This document shows positions 57,000-64,000 of a DNA stretch of 64,000 nucleotides, one piece after another. Below the pieces are notes generated by a model that saw only the letters and a program-made list of their open reading frames with translations, was not told the origin of the DNA and did no database searches. The DNA is from Butyricicoccus pullicaecorum. Its GTDB lineage: Bacteria; Bacillota; Clostridia; Oscillospirales; Butyricicoccaceae. The translations under genes were made by a program, and so were the position numbers. The stretch covers positions 293,820 to 357,819 of the forward strand of contig JAFBIW010000001.1 in the NCBI GenBank assembly GCA_021531865.1, written 5' to 3'. The stretch's first letter is position 1. Each line of letters opens with the position of its first letter.

Positions 57000-57207
57000 A
57001 GTACGGTCACCTCGTTTGTTTTGAATGATCTGATCATACATTTTTCTCAAACCACATTTTTATTATAGCTATTTTACCAAAGATTCGCAATGATTTTTAA
57101 ACCATTTGTAAATATTATTCACAAAGCGGCGACGAATGCAAAATTTTGTGCTATGATAGGGACACGGACACATATCCGGATCTTTTGGATCAAAGGACGG
57201 AATCATT

Positions 57208-58176
57208 ATGGATATCAAGTGTACGCAGAACATCTTCAAAAGCTCAAACGGGCGGTCCAACGTGACCTACTACATCCTCATGCCCGAGGGCGTCGAGCTG
57301 CGCGGCGTCGTGCAGATCTCCCACGGCATGTGCGAGTATTTCTCCCGCTACACGGTCTTTGCCAAGTACCTGTGCTCCCTTGGGTTTATTGTCTGCGGAA
57401 ACGACCACATCGGCCACGGCGCGTCCGCGCCCCGCACGAACGAGCTGGGCTTCTTCGCCGTGCGCGACGGCTGGAGCTACCTCGTCCGGGATGTGGAGCA
57501 GCTCACCGACATCATGCGCCAGCGCTTCCCCGACCTGCCCTACTTCATGTTCGGGCACTCGATGGGCTCGCTGATCGCCCGGCTCTACCTCACCGAGTAC
57601 GGCGACAAGCTCTCCGGCTGCATCCTGTGCGGCACAGCCGGCCCCAACCCGCTCGCCCGCACCGGCGTGCGCATGGCCAACTCGATCGCCCACTCCAAGG
57701 GCATGACCTACCGCTCGGCGCTGCTCTCCTCGATGGCGTTCAAAAACTACAACCGCCGCATCGAGCACCCGAGCTCCCCCTTCGACTGGCTGACCCGGGA
57801 CGAACAGATCGTGCAGATGTACCAGTCGGACGAAAAGTGCAACTTTCTCTTCACCGCCGCCGGGTTCCGCGACCTGTTCACCCTGGTCGAGCGGTGCAAC
57901 AACCCGCGCTGCTTCAAGAAGACCCCGCACGAGCTGCCCCTCCTGCTCATTTCAGGCGACCGCGACCCGGTCGGCGGCTACGGCGACGGTGTGCGCCGGG
58001 TGGCGCGGCTCTATCAGGCCGCCGGGCAGAAAGATCTCGAGGTCATCTTCTACAAGGATGGCCGTCACGAGATTCTGAACGAAACCAACCGGCTGGACGT
58101 ATTCGGCGATGTGTCCCGCTGGCTCGAAAAGCGGCTGACTCCGCACACGCCCGACGCCGGACAGGACGCGGGGTAA
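57208..58176 (+). CDS. Alpha/beta hydrolase, lysophospholipase/monoacylglycerol-lipase type
   Basis: A 322-residue cytosolic serine hydrolase. Nucleophile elbow FMFGHSMGSLIARLYL (S118), acid in LLISGDRDPVGGYGDG and His in DGRHEILNETNR complete the triad; VVQISHGMCEYFSRY gives the oxyanion HG turn. It fits the lysophospholipase PldB-like group common in Clostridia. AAAGGACGGAATCATT precedes the ATG. It is monocistronic, ending in a strong terminator. Physiological substrate not determined. Confidence 0.9.
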   Translation: MDIKCTQNIFKSSNGRSNVTYYILMPEGVELRGVVQISHGMCEYFSRYTVFAKYLCSLGFIVCGNDHIGHGASAPRTNELGFFAVRDGWSYLVRDVEQLTDIMRQRFPDLPYFMFGHSMGSLIARLYLTEYGDKLSGCILCGTAGPNPLARTGVRMANSIAHSKGMTYRSALLSSMAFKNYNRRIEHPSSPFDWLTRDEQIVQMYQSDEKCNFLFTAAGFRDLFTLVERCNNPRCFKKTPHELPLLLISGDRDPVGGYGDGVRRVARLYQAAGQKDLEVIFYKDGRHEILNETNRLDVFGDVSRWLEKRLTPHTPDAGQDAG

Positions 58177-58196
58177 GCCCTCCGGCACAAACAGAC

Positions 58197-58235
58197 AACG
58201 CCCCGACGATCATTCCGATCGCCGGGGCGTTTTTT
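58197..58235. terminator. Terminator between lipase and rpe
   Basis: AACGCCCCG-CGATC pairs with GATCG-CGGGGCGTT (small bulges), with T6 on the right. Confidence 0.85.
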
Positions 58236-58251
58236 GCGTTTCGAAACGGGA

Positions 58252-58935
58252 TTACTTGCTCCACTGGGCGCGGGCCGCGCCCTCCGCGAACTTCTCGTGG
58301 AAGCCCTTGACATTGCCCGCGATGTCGCCGCCGAAGACCGCCGAGCCTGCGACGATGACGTCCGCACCGGCCTCGATGCAGTCCGCAACGTTCGTCAGCT
58401 TGACGCCGCCGTCGATCTCAAGCTCACAGTTGTAGCCGCCCTCCTGAATGGCGCGGCGCACCGCACGGATCTTGTCCATGCACTCCGGGATGAAGCCCTG
58501 ACCGCCGAAGCCCGGCTCGACCGTCATCAGCAGCACCATGTCGCACAGGGGCAGCAGCTCGATCATGGTCTCAACCGGGGTCTTGGGCTTGATGACACAG
58601 GCCGCCTTGACGCCCGCCGCGCGGATCTTCTTGAGCTGGGCCGCCGTGTCGCCGTTGGACTCACAGTGTACCGTAATGATGTCCGAACCGGCCTTGATGA
58701 AGTCGTCGAGATACTGGTCGGGATCGGAGATCATCAGATGGACGTCGAGCACCGCGTCGGTCGCCTTCCGCAGTGCCTTGACGACCGGCGCACCGATCGT
58801 GATGTTGGGTACAAAGTGGCCGTCCATGACGTCCACATGGACATACTCCGCGCCCGCGTCGACCGCGATCTTGATATCGCGCTCCAGATTGGCAAAGTCC
58901 GCCGACAGAATGGACGGGGAAAGCTTGATCGTCAT
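58252..58935 (-). CDS. rpe: Ribulose-phosphate 3-epimerase
   Basis: Interconverts ribulose-5-P and xylulose-5-P in the pentose phosphate pathway. The 227-residue TIM barrel has KLSPSILSADFANL, EYVHVDVMDGHFVPN (metal His and Asp), DVHLMISDPDQYL, MTVEPGFGGQGFIP and ELEIDGGVKLTN, then GSAVFGG. GGAGGAACCTTTATT precedes the ATG. Its mRNA leader includes a GGGGCCGTG/CACGGCCCC hairpin (59044-59073); the promoter is TTGAAA-16-TATAAT on the minus strand (59083-59110). Confidence 0.96.
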   Translation of the reverse strand: MTIKLSPSILSADFANLERDIKIAVDAGAEYVHVDVMDGHFVPNITIGAPVVKALRKATDAVLDVHLMISDPDQYLDDFIKAGSDIITVHCESNGDTAAQLKKIRAAGVKAACVIKPKTPVETMIELLPLCDMVLLMTVEPGFGGQGFIPECMDKIRAVRRAIQEGGYNCELEIDGGVKLTNVADCIEAGADVIVAGSAVFGGDIAGNVKGFHEKFAEGAARAQWSK

Positions 58936-59283
58936 AATAAAGGTTCCTCCTTCTTGTCACCCGCGCAGCGCTGTGCGCATAGGATAGGGTACAGCGGCGC
59001 GTGGGACGGCGAACGCCTGTTCCCGCCGCTTTTTCAGATAACCGGGGCCGTGTGAGATTCCGCGCACGGCCCCTTTGATTAAATTATACACGATATTCCT
59101 ATAATTTCAATGCGGTTTCGTCAGTTTATCGCTTGCGCCGAAACCCGTCCTAGGGTATGATATTAGTAGTAAATTCTGTCGTTCCCGGTCGGATTTTTGA
59201 CTGTTTGACCAACTTTTCTTCCAGTCCGCCCCTCCGTCCGGAAACGGCTCATTCCATCCAAATTTATTATGAAGGAGTCCGAA
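58936..59283. other. Divergent rpe/purL control region
   Basis: 348 bases between rpe (minus) and purL (plus). It holds the rpe leader hairpin (59044-59073), the rpe promoter (59083-59110), the purL promoter and an unremarkable 110-base purL leader. I looked for a guanine-type riboswitch and PurR boxes and found none. Confidence 0.65.
59133..59161 (+). promoter_or_regulatory. purL promoter
   Basis: TTGCGC and TATGAT with 17-base spacing, about 120 bases before purL. Confidence 0.55.
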
Positions 59284-62200
59284 ATGGCAGTTTATCGTTG
59301 TTATTCCGAGAAACGTCCCGGCTTTGACGTCGAGGCGCGCGGCCTGTTTGACAGCCTGCACAATCTTCTGGAGATCAAGGCCCTGACCGGCGTGCGCTAC
59401 CTGTGCCGCTACGACGTGGAGGGCGTGGACGAGGCCGTCTATGCCAAGGCCAAGCAGATCGTATTCTCCGAGCCGATGGCCGACGTCTGCTACGACGAGA
59501 CGTTCCCGGCTTCGGCGGGCGCGCACACCGTTCTGGCTGTTGAGCCTCTGCCCGGTCAGTTCGATCAGCGTGCCGATTCCTGCGCCCAGTGCATCCAGCT
59601 TCTGGCGCAGGGCGAGCGCCCGACCGTCGCCGCCGCCAAGGTCTACGTCCTCGAGGGCGCGCTGTCCGACGCCGATCTGGACAAGATCCGCGGCTACCTC
59701 ATCAACCCGGTCGACGCCCGCGAGGCTTCGATGGATAAGCCCGCGACCCTGAAGGTCACCTACGACATCCCGACCGCGGTCGACACCGTTTCCGGCTTCA
59801 CCGCCATGGACGAGGCCGCCCTGTCCGACCTGCTGCACCAGCTCGGTCTTGCCATGGATCTGGACGACCTCAAGTTCCTGCAGGCCTACTTTGCAGGCGA
59901 GGAGCATCGCGACCCGACCATCACCGAGGTGCGCATGGTCGACACCTACTGGTCTGACCACTGCCGCCACACCACCTTCCTCACTCAGATCGAAAAGGTC
60001 ACCTTTGAAGATCCGATGGTGCAGGACGCGTTCGACCGCTACATGGCCGCCCGCGTCGAGGTTTACGGCGAGGAGAAGGCCGCGGCCCGTCCGGTCACCC
60101 TGATGGACATTGCGACCGCCGCCGCCAAGGTGCTCAAGAAGCGCGGCTACCTCAAGAATCTGGACGAGTCCGAAGAAATCAACGCCTGCTCGATCAAGGT
60201 CACCGTGCAGGTGGACGGCAAGCCCGAGGAATGGCTGCTGATGTTCAAGAACGAGACCCACAACCATCCGACCGAGATCGAGCCGTTCGGCGGCGCGGCC
60301 ACCTGTCTGGGCGGCGCGATCCGCGACCCGCTCTCCGGCCGTTCCTATGTATATCAGGCGATGCGTGTGACCGGCGCGGGCGATCCGACCGTTCCGCTGT
60401 CCGCCACCCTGCCGCACAAGCTGCCTCAGCGCAAGCTGTGCACCACTGCCGCTGCGGGCTACTCGTCCTACGGCAACCAGATCGGTCTGGCGACCGGTCT
60501 CGTGCATGAGTTCTACCATCCGGGCTACGTGGCCAAGCGTCTCGAGATCGGCGCGGTCGTCGGCGCGGCGCCTATCGAAAACGTCATCCGCGAGGTGCCC
60601 GAGGCGGGCGATATCGTCATCCTGCTGGGCGGCAAGACCGGCCGCGACGGCTGCGGCGGCGCCACCGGCTCCTCCAAGAAGCACACCGAGGAATCCCTCG
60701 AAACCTGCGGCGCCGAGGTACAGAAGGGCAACCCGCCCGAGGAGCGCAAGCTCCAGCGCCTGTTCCGCGACCCGTCCGTCACCCGCATGATCCGCCGCTG
60801 CAACGACTTCGGCGCGGGCGGCGTTTCGGTCGCCATCGGCGAGCTGGCCGACGGTCTGGACATCGACCTCAACGCCGTTCCCAAGAAATACGACGGTCTG
60901 GACGGCACCGAGCTGGCCATCTCCGAGTCGCAGGAGCGCATGGCGGTCGTCGTCCGTGCCAAGGATGTAGACGCGTTCATCGCGGCTGCGGCCAAGGAGA
61001 ATCTCGAGGCTGTCGTTGTCGCCAAGGTCACCGATTTGAACCGTCTGCGCATGACCTGGAACGGCAAGACCATCGTGGACGTTTCCCGTGATTTCCTGAA
61101 CACCAACGGCTGCGCCAAGCATGCCGACGCCATCGTTCCGGCCCATCCGGTACCGGACGCGGTCATCCTGCCCGAGGGCGATACCATGCGCGAAAAGCTG
61201 CTGCATCAGGCGTCCTCGCTGGGCGTCTGCCTCGAGCGCGGTCTGGTCGAGCGCTTTGACGGCTCGATCGGCGCGAACTCGGTCTTCATGCCCTTCGGCG
61301 GCAAGAACCAGCTCACCCCCACGCAGGTCATGGCGGCCACCCTGCCCGCCCTGCACGGCCAGTGCTCGACCGCGTCGGTCATGTCCTTCGGCTTCGATCC
61401 CTACTACACCGAGCAGAATCCCTTCCTGGGCGCGTCGGCGGCGGTCGTGGAGTCGGTTGCAAAGCTCGTCGCTGCGGGCTGTGATTACAAGACCGCTTAC
61501 CTGACCTTCCAGGAGTATTTCGAGCGTCTGGGCCGTGACCCCGAGCGCTTCGGCAAGCCGCTCGCCGCCCTGCTGGGCGCGTATCAGGCGCAGGAAGAGC
61601 TGTGTCTGGCGGCCATCGGCGGCAAGGACTCCATGTCCGGTTCGTTCGATGATATGGACGTTCCGCCCACGCTGGTTTCCTTCGCCATCGCGCCCGAAGA
61701 GGCCGACCACCTGATCTCGCCCGAGTTCAAGGCCGCCGGTCACCCGGTCTACGTCTTTGACGCGGCTTATACCCCGGACGGCGCGCCCGACTACACCGCC
61801 ATCAAGGCGATGTGGGAGGAGATTGCCGATCTGATCCGCACCGGCAAGGTCGTTTCCGCATGGGCGCTGTCGGTCGGCGGCGTCAGCGAGGCCATCGCCA
61901 AGATGACCGTCGGCAACGACGTCGGCTTTGCGTTCGATCCCATGTTCCCGCAGGAAGCCCTCTTCCTCAAGAACTTCGGCGGCATTCTGGTTGAGGCGAC
62001 CGAGGAGCTGCCCGCCTATTTCAAGGTCGGCGTGACCACCGACCGCCCGGTCATCGAGCTGTTTGACGAAACGGTCTCGCTCGACGAGGTCAAGGCCGCG
62101 CTCGAAGGCACGCTCGAGTCGGTCTTCCCGACCCGCGCCGCCGCATCCGACGATCAGCTCCGCACCGTTTCCTGCACCGAGCGCAGCGTGGCTGCGCCTG

Positions 62201-63015
62201 CGGTCAAGACGGCCAAGCCCCTCGCCGTCATCCCGGTCTTCCCGGGCAGCAACTGCGAGTACGATACCGCCAAGGCGGTTGAAAATGCAGGCGGCGCGGC
62301 TGAGATCATCGTTGTCCGCAACTATTCGGCCGATGCCCTCGCCCAGTCCGCTTCTCAGCTCGAGGAAGCCATCCGCCGTGCGCAGATGGTCGTCATCCCG
62401 GGCGGCTTCTCGGGCGGTGATGAGCCGGACGGCTCGGGCAAGTTCATCGCCTCCTTCCTGCGCAATCCGGGCATCAAGGACGCCATCCACAGCCTGCTGC
62501 GTGAGCGCGACGGCCTGATGCTGGGCATCTGCAACGGCTTCCAGGCGCTCATCAAGCTGGGTCTGGTGCCCTACGGCGAGATCCGCGACGAGATGTCCGC
62601 GGATGACCCGACCCTGACCTTCAACCTGATCGGCCGCCACCAGTCGAGCTACGTGACCACCCGCGTCGCGTCGGTCAAGAGCCCGTGGCTGTCGGGCTGC
62701 GAGGTCGGTGACCTGCATTCGATCGCGATTTCCCACGGCGAGGGCCGCTTCGTTGCGCCGCAGCCGGTCATCGACCAGCTCATCGCAAACGGTCAGGTCG
62801 CGTTCCAGTACACCGATCTGGCGGGCGCACCGTCCATGGACATCGCGTTCAACCCGAACGGCTCGATGTGCGCAATCGAGGGCATCACCTCGCCGGACGG
62901 CCGCGTACTCGGTAAGATGGGCCACACCGAGCGTTACAGCCCCTACGTCGGCAAGAATATCTACGGCGAAAAGTACCAGCCGATCTTCGAGAGCGGCGTC
63001 AAGTACTTCAAATAA
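59284..63015 (+). CDS. purL: Phosphoribosylformylglycinamidine synthase, single-chain
   Basis: ATP-dependent amidation of FGAR to FGAM, fourth step of purine synthesis. The 1243-residue chain fuses the two AIR-synthase-like halves and a C-terminal glutaminase, unlike the three-part PurS-PurL-PurQ of Bacillus. Visible marks: DTYWSDHCRHTTF, FKNETHNHPTEIEPFGGAAT, SQERMAVVV, IGGKDSMSGSF and, in the amidotransferase, VFPGSNCEYDTA with GICNGFQALIKLG (Cys 1083). AAGGAG places the ATG at 59284, five codons inside the open frame. A long frame on the other strand is only its shadow. Confidence 0.96.
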   Translation: MAVYRCYSEKRPGFDVEARGLFDSLHNLLEIKALTGVRYLCRYDVEGVDEAVYAKAKQIVFSEPMADVCYDETFPASAGAHTVLAVEPLPGQFDQRADSCAQCIQLLAQGERPTVAAAKVYVLEGALSDADLDKIRGYLINPVDAREASMDKPATLKVTYDIPTAVDTVSGFTAMDEAALSDLLHQLGLAMDLDDLKFLQAYFAGEEHRDPTITEVRMVDTYWSDHCRHTTFLTQIEKVTFEDPMVQDAFDRYMAARVEVYGEEKAAARPVTLMDIATAAAKVLKKRGYLKNLDESEEINACSIKVTVQVDGKPEEWLLMFKNETHNHPTEIEPFGGAATCLGGAIRDPLSGRSYVYQAMRVTGAGDPTVPLSATLPHKLPQRKLCTTAAAGYSSYGNQIGLATGLVHEFYHPGYVAKRLEIGAVVGAAPIENVIREVPEAGDIVILLGGKTGRDGCGGATGSSKKHTEESLETCGAEVQKGNPPEERKLQRLFRDPSVTRMIRRCNDFGAGGVSVAIGELADGLDIDLNAVPKKYDGLDGTELAISESQERMAVVVRAKDVDAFIAAAAKENLEAVVVAKVTDLNRLRMTWNGKTIVDVSRDFLNTNGCAKHADAIVPAHPVPDAVILPEGDTMREKLLHQASSLGVCLERGLVERFDGSIGANSVFMPFGGKNQLTPTQVMAATLPALHGQCSTASVMSFGFDPYYTEQNPFLGASAAVVESVAKLVAAGCDYKTAYLTFQEYFERLGRDPERFGKPLAALLGAYQAQEELCLAAIGGKDSMSGSFDDMDVPPTLVSFAIAPEEADHLISPEFKAAGHPVYVFDAAYTPDGAPDYTAIKAMWEEIADLIRTGKVVSAWALSVGGVSEAIAKMTVGNDVGFAFDPMFPQEALFLKNFGGILVEATEELPAYFKVGVTTDRPVIELFDETVSLDEVKAALEGTLESVFPTRAAASDDQLRTVSCTERSVAAPAVKTAKPLAVIPVFPGSNCEYDTAKAVENAGGAAEIIVVRNYSADALAQSASQLEEAIRRAQMVVIPGGFSGGDEPDGSGKFIASFLRNPGIKDAIHSLLRERDGLMLGICNGFQALIKLGLVPYGEIRDEMSADDPTLTFNLIGRHQSSYVTTRVASVKSPWLSGCEVGDLHSIAISHGEGRFVAPQPVIDQLIANGQVAFQYTDLAGAPSMDIAFNPNGSMCAIEGITSPDGRVLGKMGHTERYSPYVGKNIYGEKYQPIFESGVKYFK

Positions 63016-63028
63016 GTCATTTGAACCC

Positions 63029-63063
63029 AAAGAGAGGATACGCGATGTATCCTCTCTTTTTTA
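63029..63063 (+). terminator. purL terminator
   Basis: AAGAGAGGATAC pairs with GTATCCTCTCTT, followed by T6. Confidence 0.9.
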
Positions 63064-63103
63064 TCGCAATTCACGCCGAACGGAAAAATCTTGGATTTTC
63101 CGC

Positions 63104-63134
63104 TTGACTCTGACGGAGCGTCACGGAGTATACT
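63104..63134 (+). promoter_or_regulatory. MerR-type promoter with 19-base spacer
   Basis: TTGACT and TATACT are 19 bases apart, with the near-palindrome TGACGGAGCGTCA in the spacer (63111-63123). Overlong spacers with a central dyad are typical of MerR-activated promoters. Confidence 0.75.
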
Positions 63135-63182
63135 TCGTATATATGGAAAGCGCATGATCTGGAATGTGCTTCCCAAGAAAAG

Positions 63183-63557
63183 ATGCAGAAAGGGTATCAG
63201 AAGCAGATCGAATGGTACGGGAGCAAGGAAGCCGCGCTGCAAGCGGTCATGGCGACGCCCAATCAGGCACTCGTACAGGAGTCTCAAAAGCGGCTGGATG
63301 CCGTTCTGAATCAGCTCAATGACAAACGAGACCATCCGCTGGATTCCCCTGCAATCAGGACGTTGATCGGAGAATATGAAGCGGTTATGAAAAAACTCCA
63401 CCAGTTGGGGTCTGCGGAAGGCCTGAAACAGCTCATGCTTTCCGTTGCCAGTACCTACCGACACGAGCTGGTTCAGTCCAAAACAGATGAACCATACGGA
63501 GAAGGTGCATCGGAGTTTTTCGCACAGGCGATCGAAGCCTTTTACCGACCGGCTTAA
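63183..63557 (+). CDS. TipAS-like C-terminal fragment of a MerR-family regulator (probable remnant)
   Basis: A 124-residue frame similar to the effector-binding (TipAS) half of MerR/TipA-type regulators: QKQIEWYGSKEAAL, ESQKRLDAVLNQL, IRTLIGEYEAVMKKLHQLG and the end EPYGEGASEFFAQAIEAFY. The whole DNA-binding half is missing. Upstream is a complete MerR-type promoter and an ATG (63143) that opens only four codons before a stop, so the gene appears to have lost its N-terminal part by deletion. There is no convincing ribosome site before 63183. It could still be a free-standing ligand-binding protein. Confidence 0.65.
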   Translation: MQKGYQKQIEWYGSKEAALQAVMATPNQALVQESQKRLDAVLNQLNDKRDHPLDSPAIRTLIGEYEAVMKKLHQLGSAEGLKQLMLSVASTYRHELVQSKTDEPYGEGASEFFAQAIEAFYRPA

Positions 63558-63590
63558 CGCGCCGCGCGGCAGCCGGCCTCCCAAAACGGC

Positions 63591-63625
63591 AGAAGGAGAC
63601 CGGGTTTCCGGTCTCCTTCTGTTTT
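63591..63625 (+). terminator. Terminator after the MerR remnant
   Basis: AGAAGGAGACCGG pairs with CCGGTCTCCTTCT around GTTT, then GTTTTG. Confidence 0.85.
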
Positions 63626-63664
63626 GTTGTCTGCCATGTGATTTGGGTGATTTTTCAATAAAAA

Positions 63665-63692
63665 AAAGAGGAAGTCCGGAGACTTCCTCTTT
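63665..63692 (-). terminator. Terminator of the sugar permease gene
   Basis: AAAGAGGAAGTC pairs with GACTTCCTCTTT; minus strand continues TTTTTATTG. Confidence 0.85.
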
Positions 63693-63710
63693 AAAATTCG
63701 CTTTTTGGAA

Positions 63711-64000
63711 TTACTTCGAAGCGTTGGCAGCAGCCATGCGGCGAGCCTTGGCCTCCATGCGCTCACGGGTAACGTCCATGAATACCGCCAGGATGATAAC
63801 CAGACCCAGAACTACGTTCTGCAGCGCGGAGTCAATCGCCAGCAGGGTGAAGCCGTTACGCAGTACGCCGATGATCAGCGCGCCGACCATGGTACCGGCC
63901 ATGGTGCCCTTGCCGCCGCTGAACGATGCGCCGCCGATGATGCAGGCCGCGATCGCGTCGGTATCGTACGGCTGGGTCGCATTCGCGCCGTTGCAGATGC
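63711..64000 (-). CDS. Sugar ABC transporter permease (RbsC/MglC type), C-terminal part
   Basis: The last 96 residues of an inner-membrane sugar permease; the gene enters from the right edge. It has YDTDAIAACIIGGASFSGG, the conserved EAA-like loop of the BPD_transp_2 family, GTMAGTMVGALIIGVLRNGF, a final helix VLGLVIILAVFMDV and a basic tail ERMEAKARRMAAANASK. Ribose, galactose or xylose are typical substrates; the partner ATPase and binding protein should lie beyond the window. Confidence 0.9.
   Translation of the reverse strand, partial: ICNGANATQPYDTDAIAACIIGGASFSGGKGTMAGTMVGALIIGVLRNGFTLLAIDSALQNVVLGLVIILAVFMDVTRERMEAKARRMAAANASK

Noticed and set aside
59161..59283. Guanine/PreQ1-type riboswitch before purL
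   Set aside because: Leader lacks the conserved P1/J2-3 strings and shows no stable three-way junction.
59107..63030. 1307-codon open frame opposite purL
   Set aside because: It mirrors purL codon structure; GC-rich third positions keep the opposite frame open. Composition (Asp/Arg/Gly/Val/His) is not protein-like and no ribosome site or domain is seen.
1..64000. CRISPR arrays, prophage or insertion sequences
   Set aside because: No regularly spaced direct repeats, integrase, transposase or structural phage genes were found in any frame.

Overview
This 64 kb window is chromosomal DNA from a GC-rich, spore-forming Firmicute of class Clostridia. The evidence is spoIIGA-sigE, spoVG, a SpoVG-type murC neighbourhood, sigma-A promoters, an RNase J gene, SLH surface protein, ECF folate transporter with a THF riboswitch, and clostridial-type DapDC and PurL. 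Base composition and gene content fit a gut Oscillospiraceae/Butyricicoccaceae-like organism; that placement is inference, since no marker was compared by search. Most of the window is ordinary core genome. No CRISPR array, prophage, transposase or plasmid origin was seen.

Layout. 1-11.2 kb (minus): one long co-directional block zapA-U32 peptidase-DUF4321-maf-mreC-mreD-mrdA-minD-like-mgsA-hisS-aspS, i.e. cell division/shape followed by two tRNA synthetases. 11.4-16.6 kb (plus): proB-proA-CYTH protein, then a ComEC-like MBL hydrolase, DUF3006 protein and lysA. 16.6-17.2 kb: a 547-base convergent gap filled by two inverted copies of a hairpin-mosaic repeat. 17.2-22.3 kb (minus): purine nucleoside phosphorylase, MTA/SAH deaminase-like amidohydrolase, TfoX-like protein, EamA exporter, then spoIIGA-sigE behind a Spo0A-type promoter. 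22.5-28.8 kb: lipoprotein, SLH protein, YlmH, BirA, a third hairpin-mosaic repeat stacked on a 150-base palindrome, and rnj with a structured leader. 29.0-37.6 kb: a 3D-domain cell-wall protein behind WalR-type boxes, NiaR, a Cmk-like kinase, murC/spoVG divergent pair, a UgtP-like glycosyltransferase and two convergent paralogous condensation-fold acyltransferases. 38.0-44.4 kb (minus): TRAP-TAXI transporter, two base-excision glycosylases, PaaI thioesterase and a nucleotidyltransferase. 44.5-47.4 kb: tRNA-Tyr, tRNA-Thr, XRE regulator, THF riboswitch-folT, and an AT-rich mini-island of three small genes. 47.4-55.9 kb (minus): feoA-feoB-DtxR-HAD, two VanZ genes with a 36-codon peptide between them, and a GntR/ABC/permease (Ytr-like) operon. 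55.9-64 kb: ung, MIF-like tautomerase, lipase, rpe, purL, a decayed MerR/TipA-type regulator and the C-terminus of a sugar ABC permease.

How the genes work together. The first block supplies septum and lateral-wall machinery (ZapA, MreCD, PBP2, MinD-like) and links to later wall genes (murC, 3D hydrolase, SLH protein, UgtP-like glycolipid enzyme). The Fe(II) importer is plausibly controlled by the DtxR regulator encoded in its own operon through two inverted repeats at its promoter. Folate uptake is controlled by a riboswitch with a visible anti-Shine-Dalgarno arm. The most unusual non-coding content is the hairpin-mosaic repeat family (three copies with compensating stem changes and conserved loops), the long palindrome beside copy three, and the roughly 230-nt leader of rnj.
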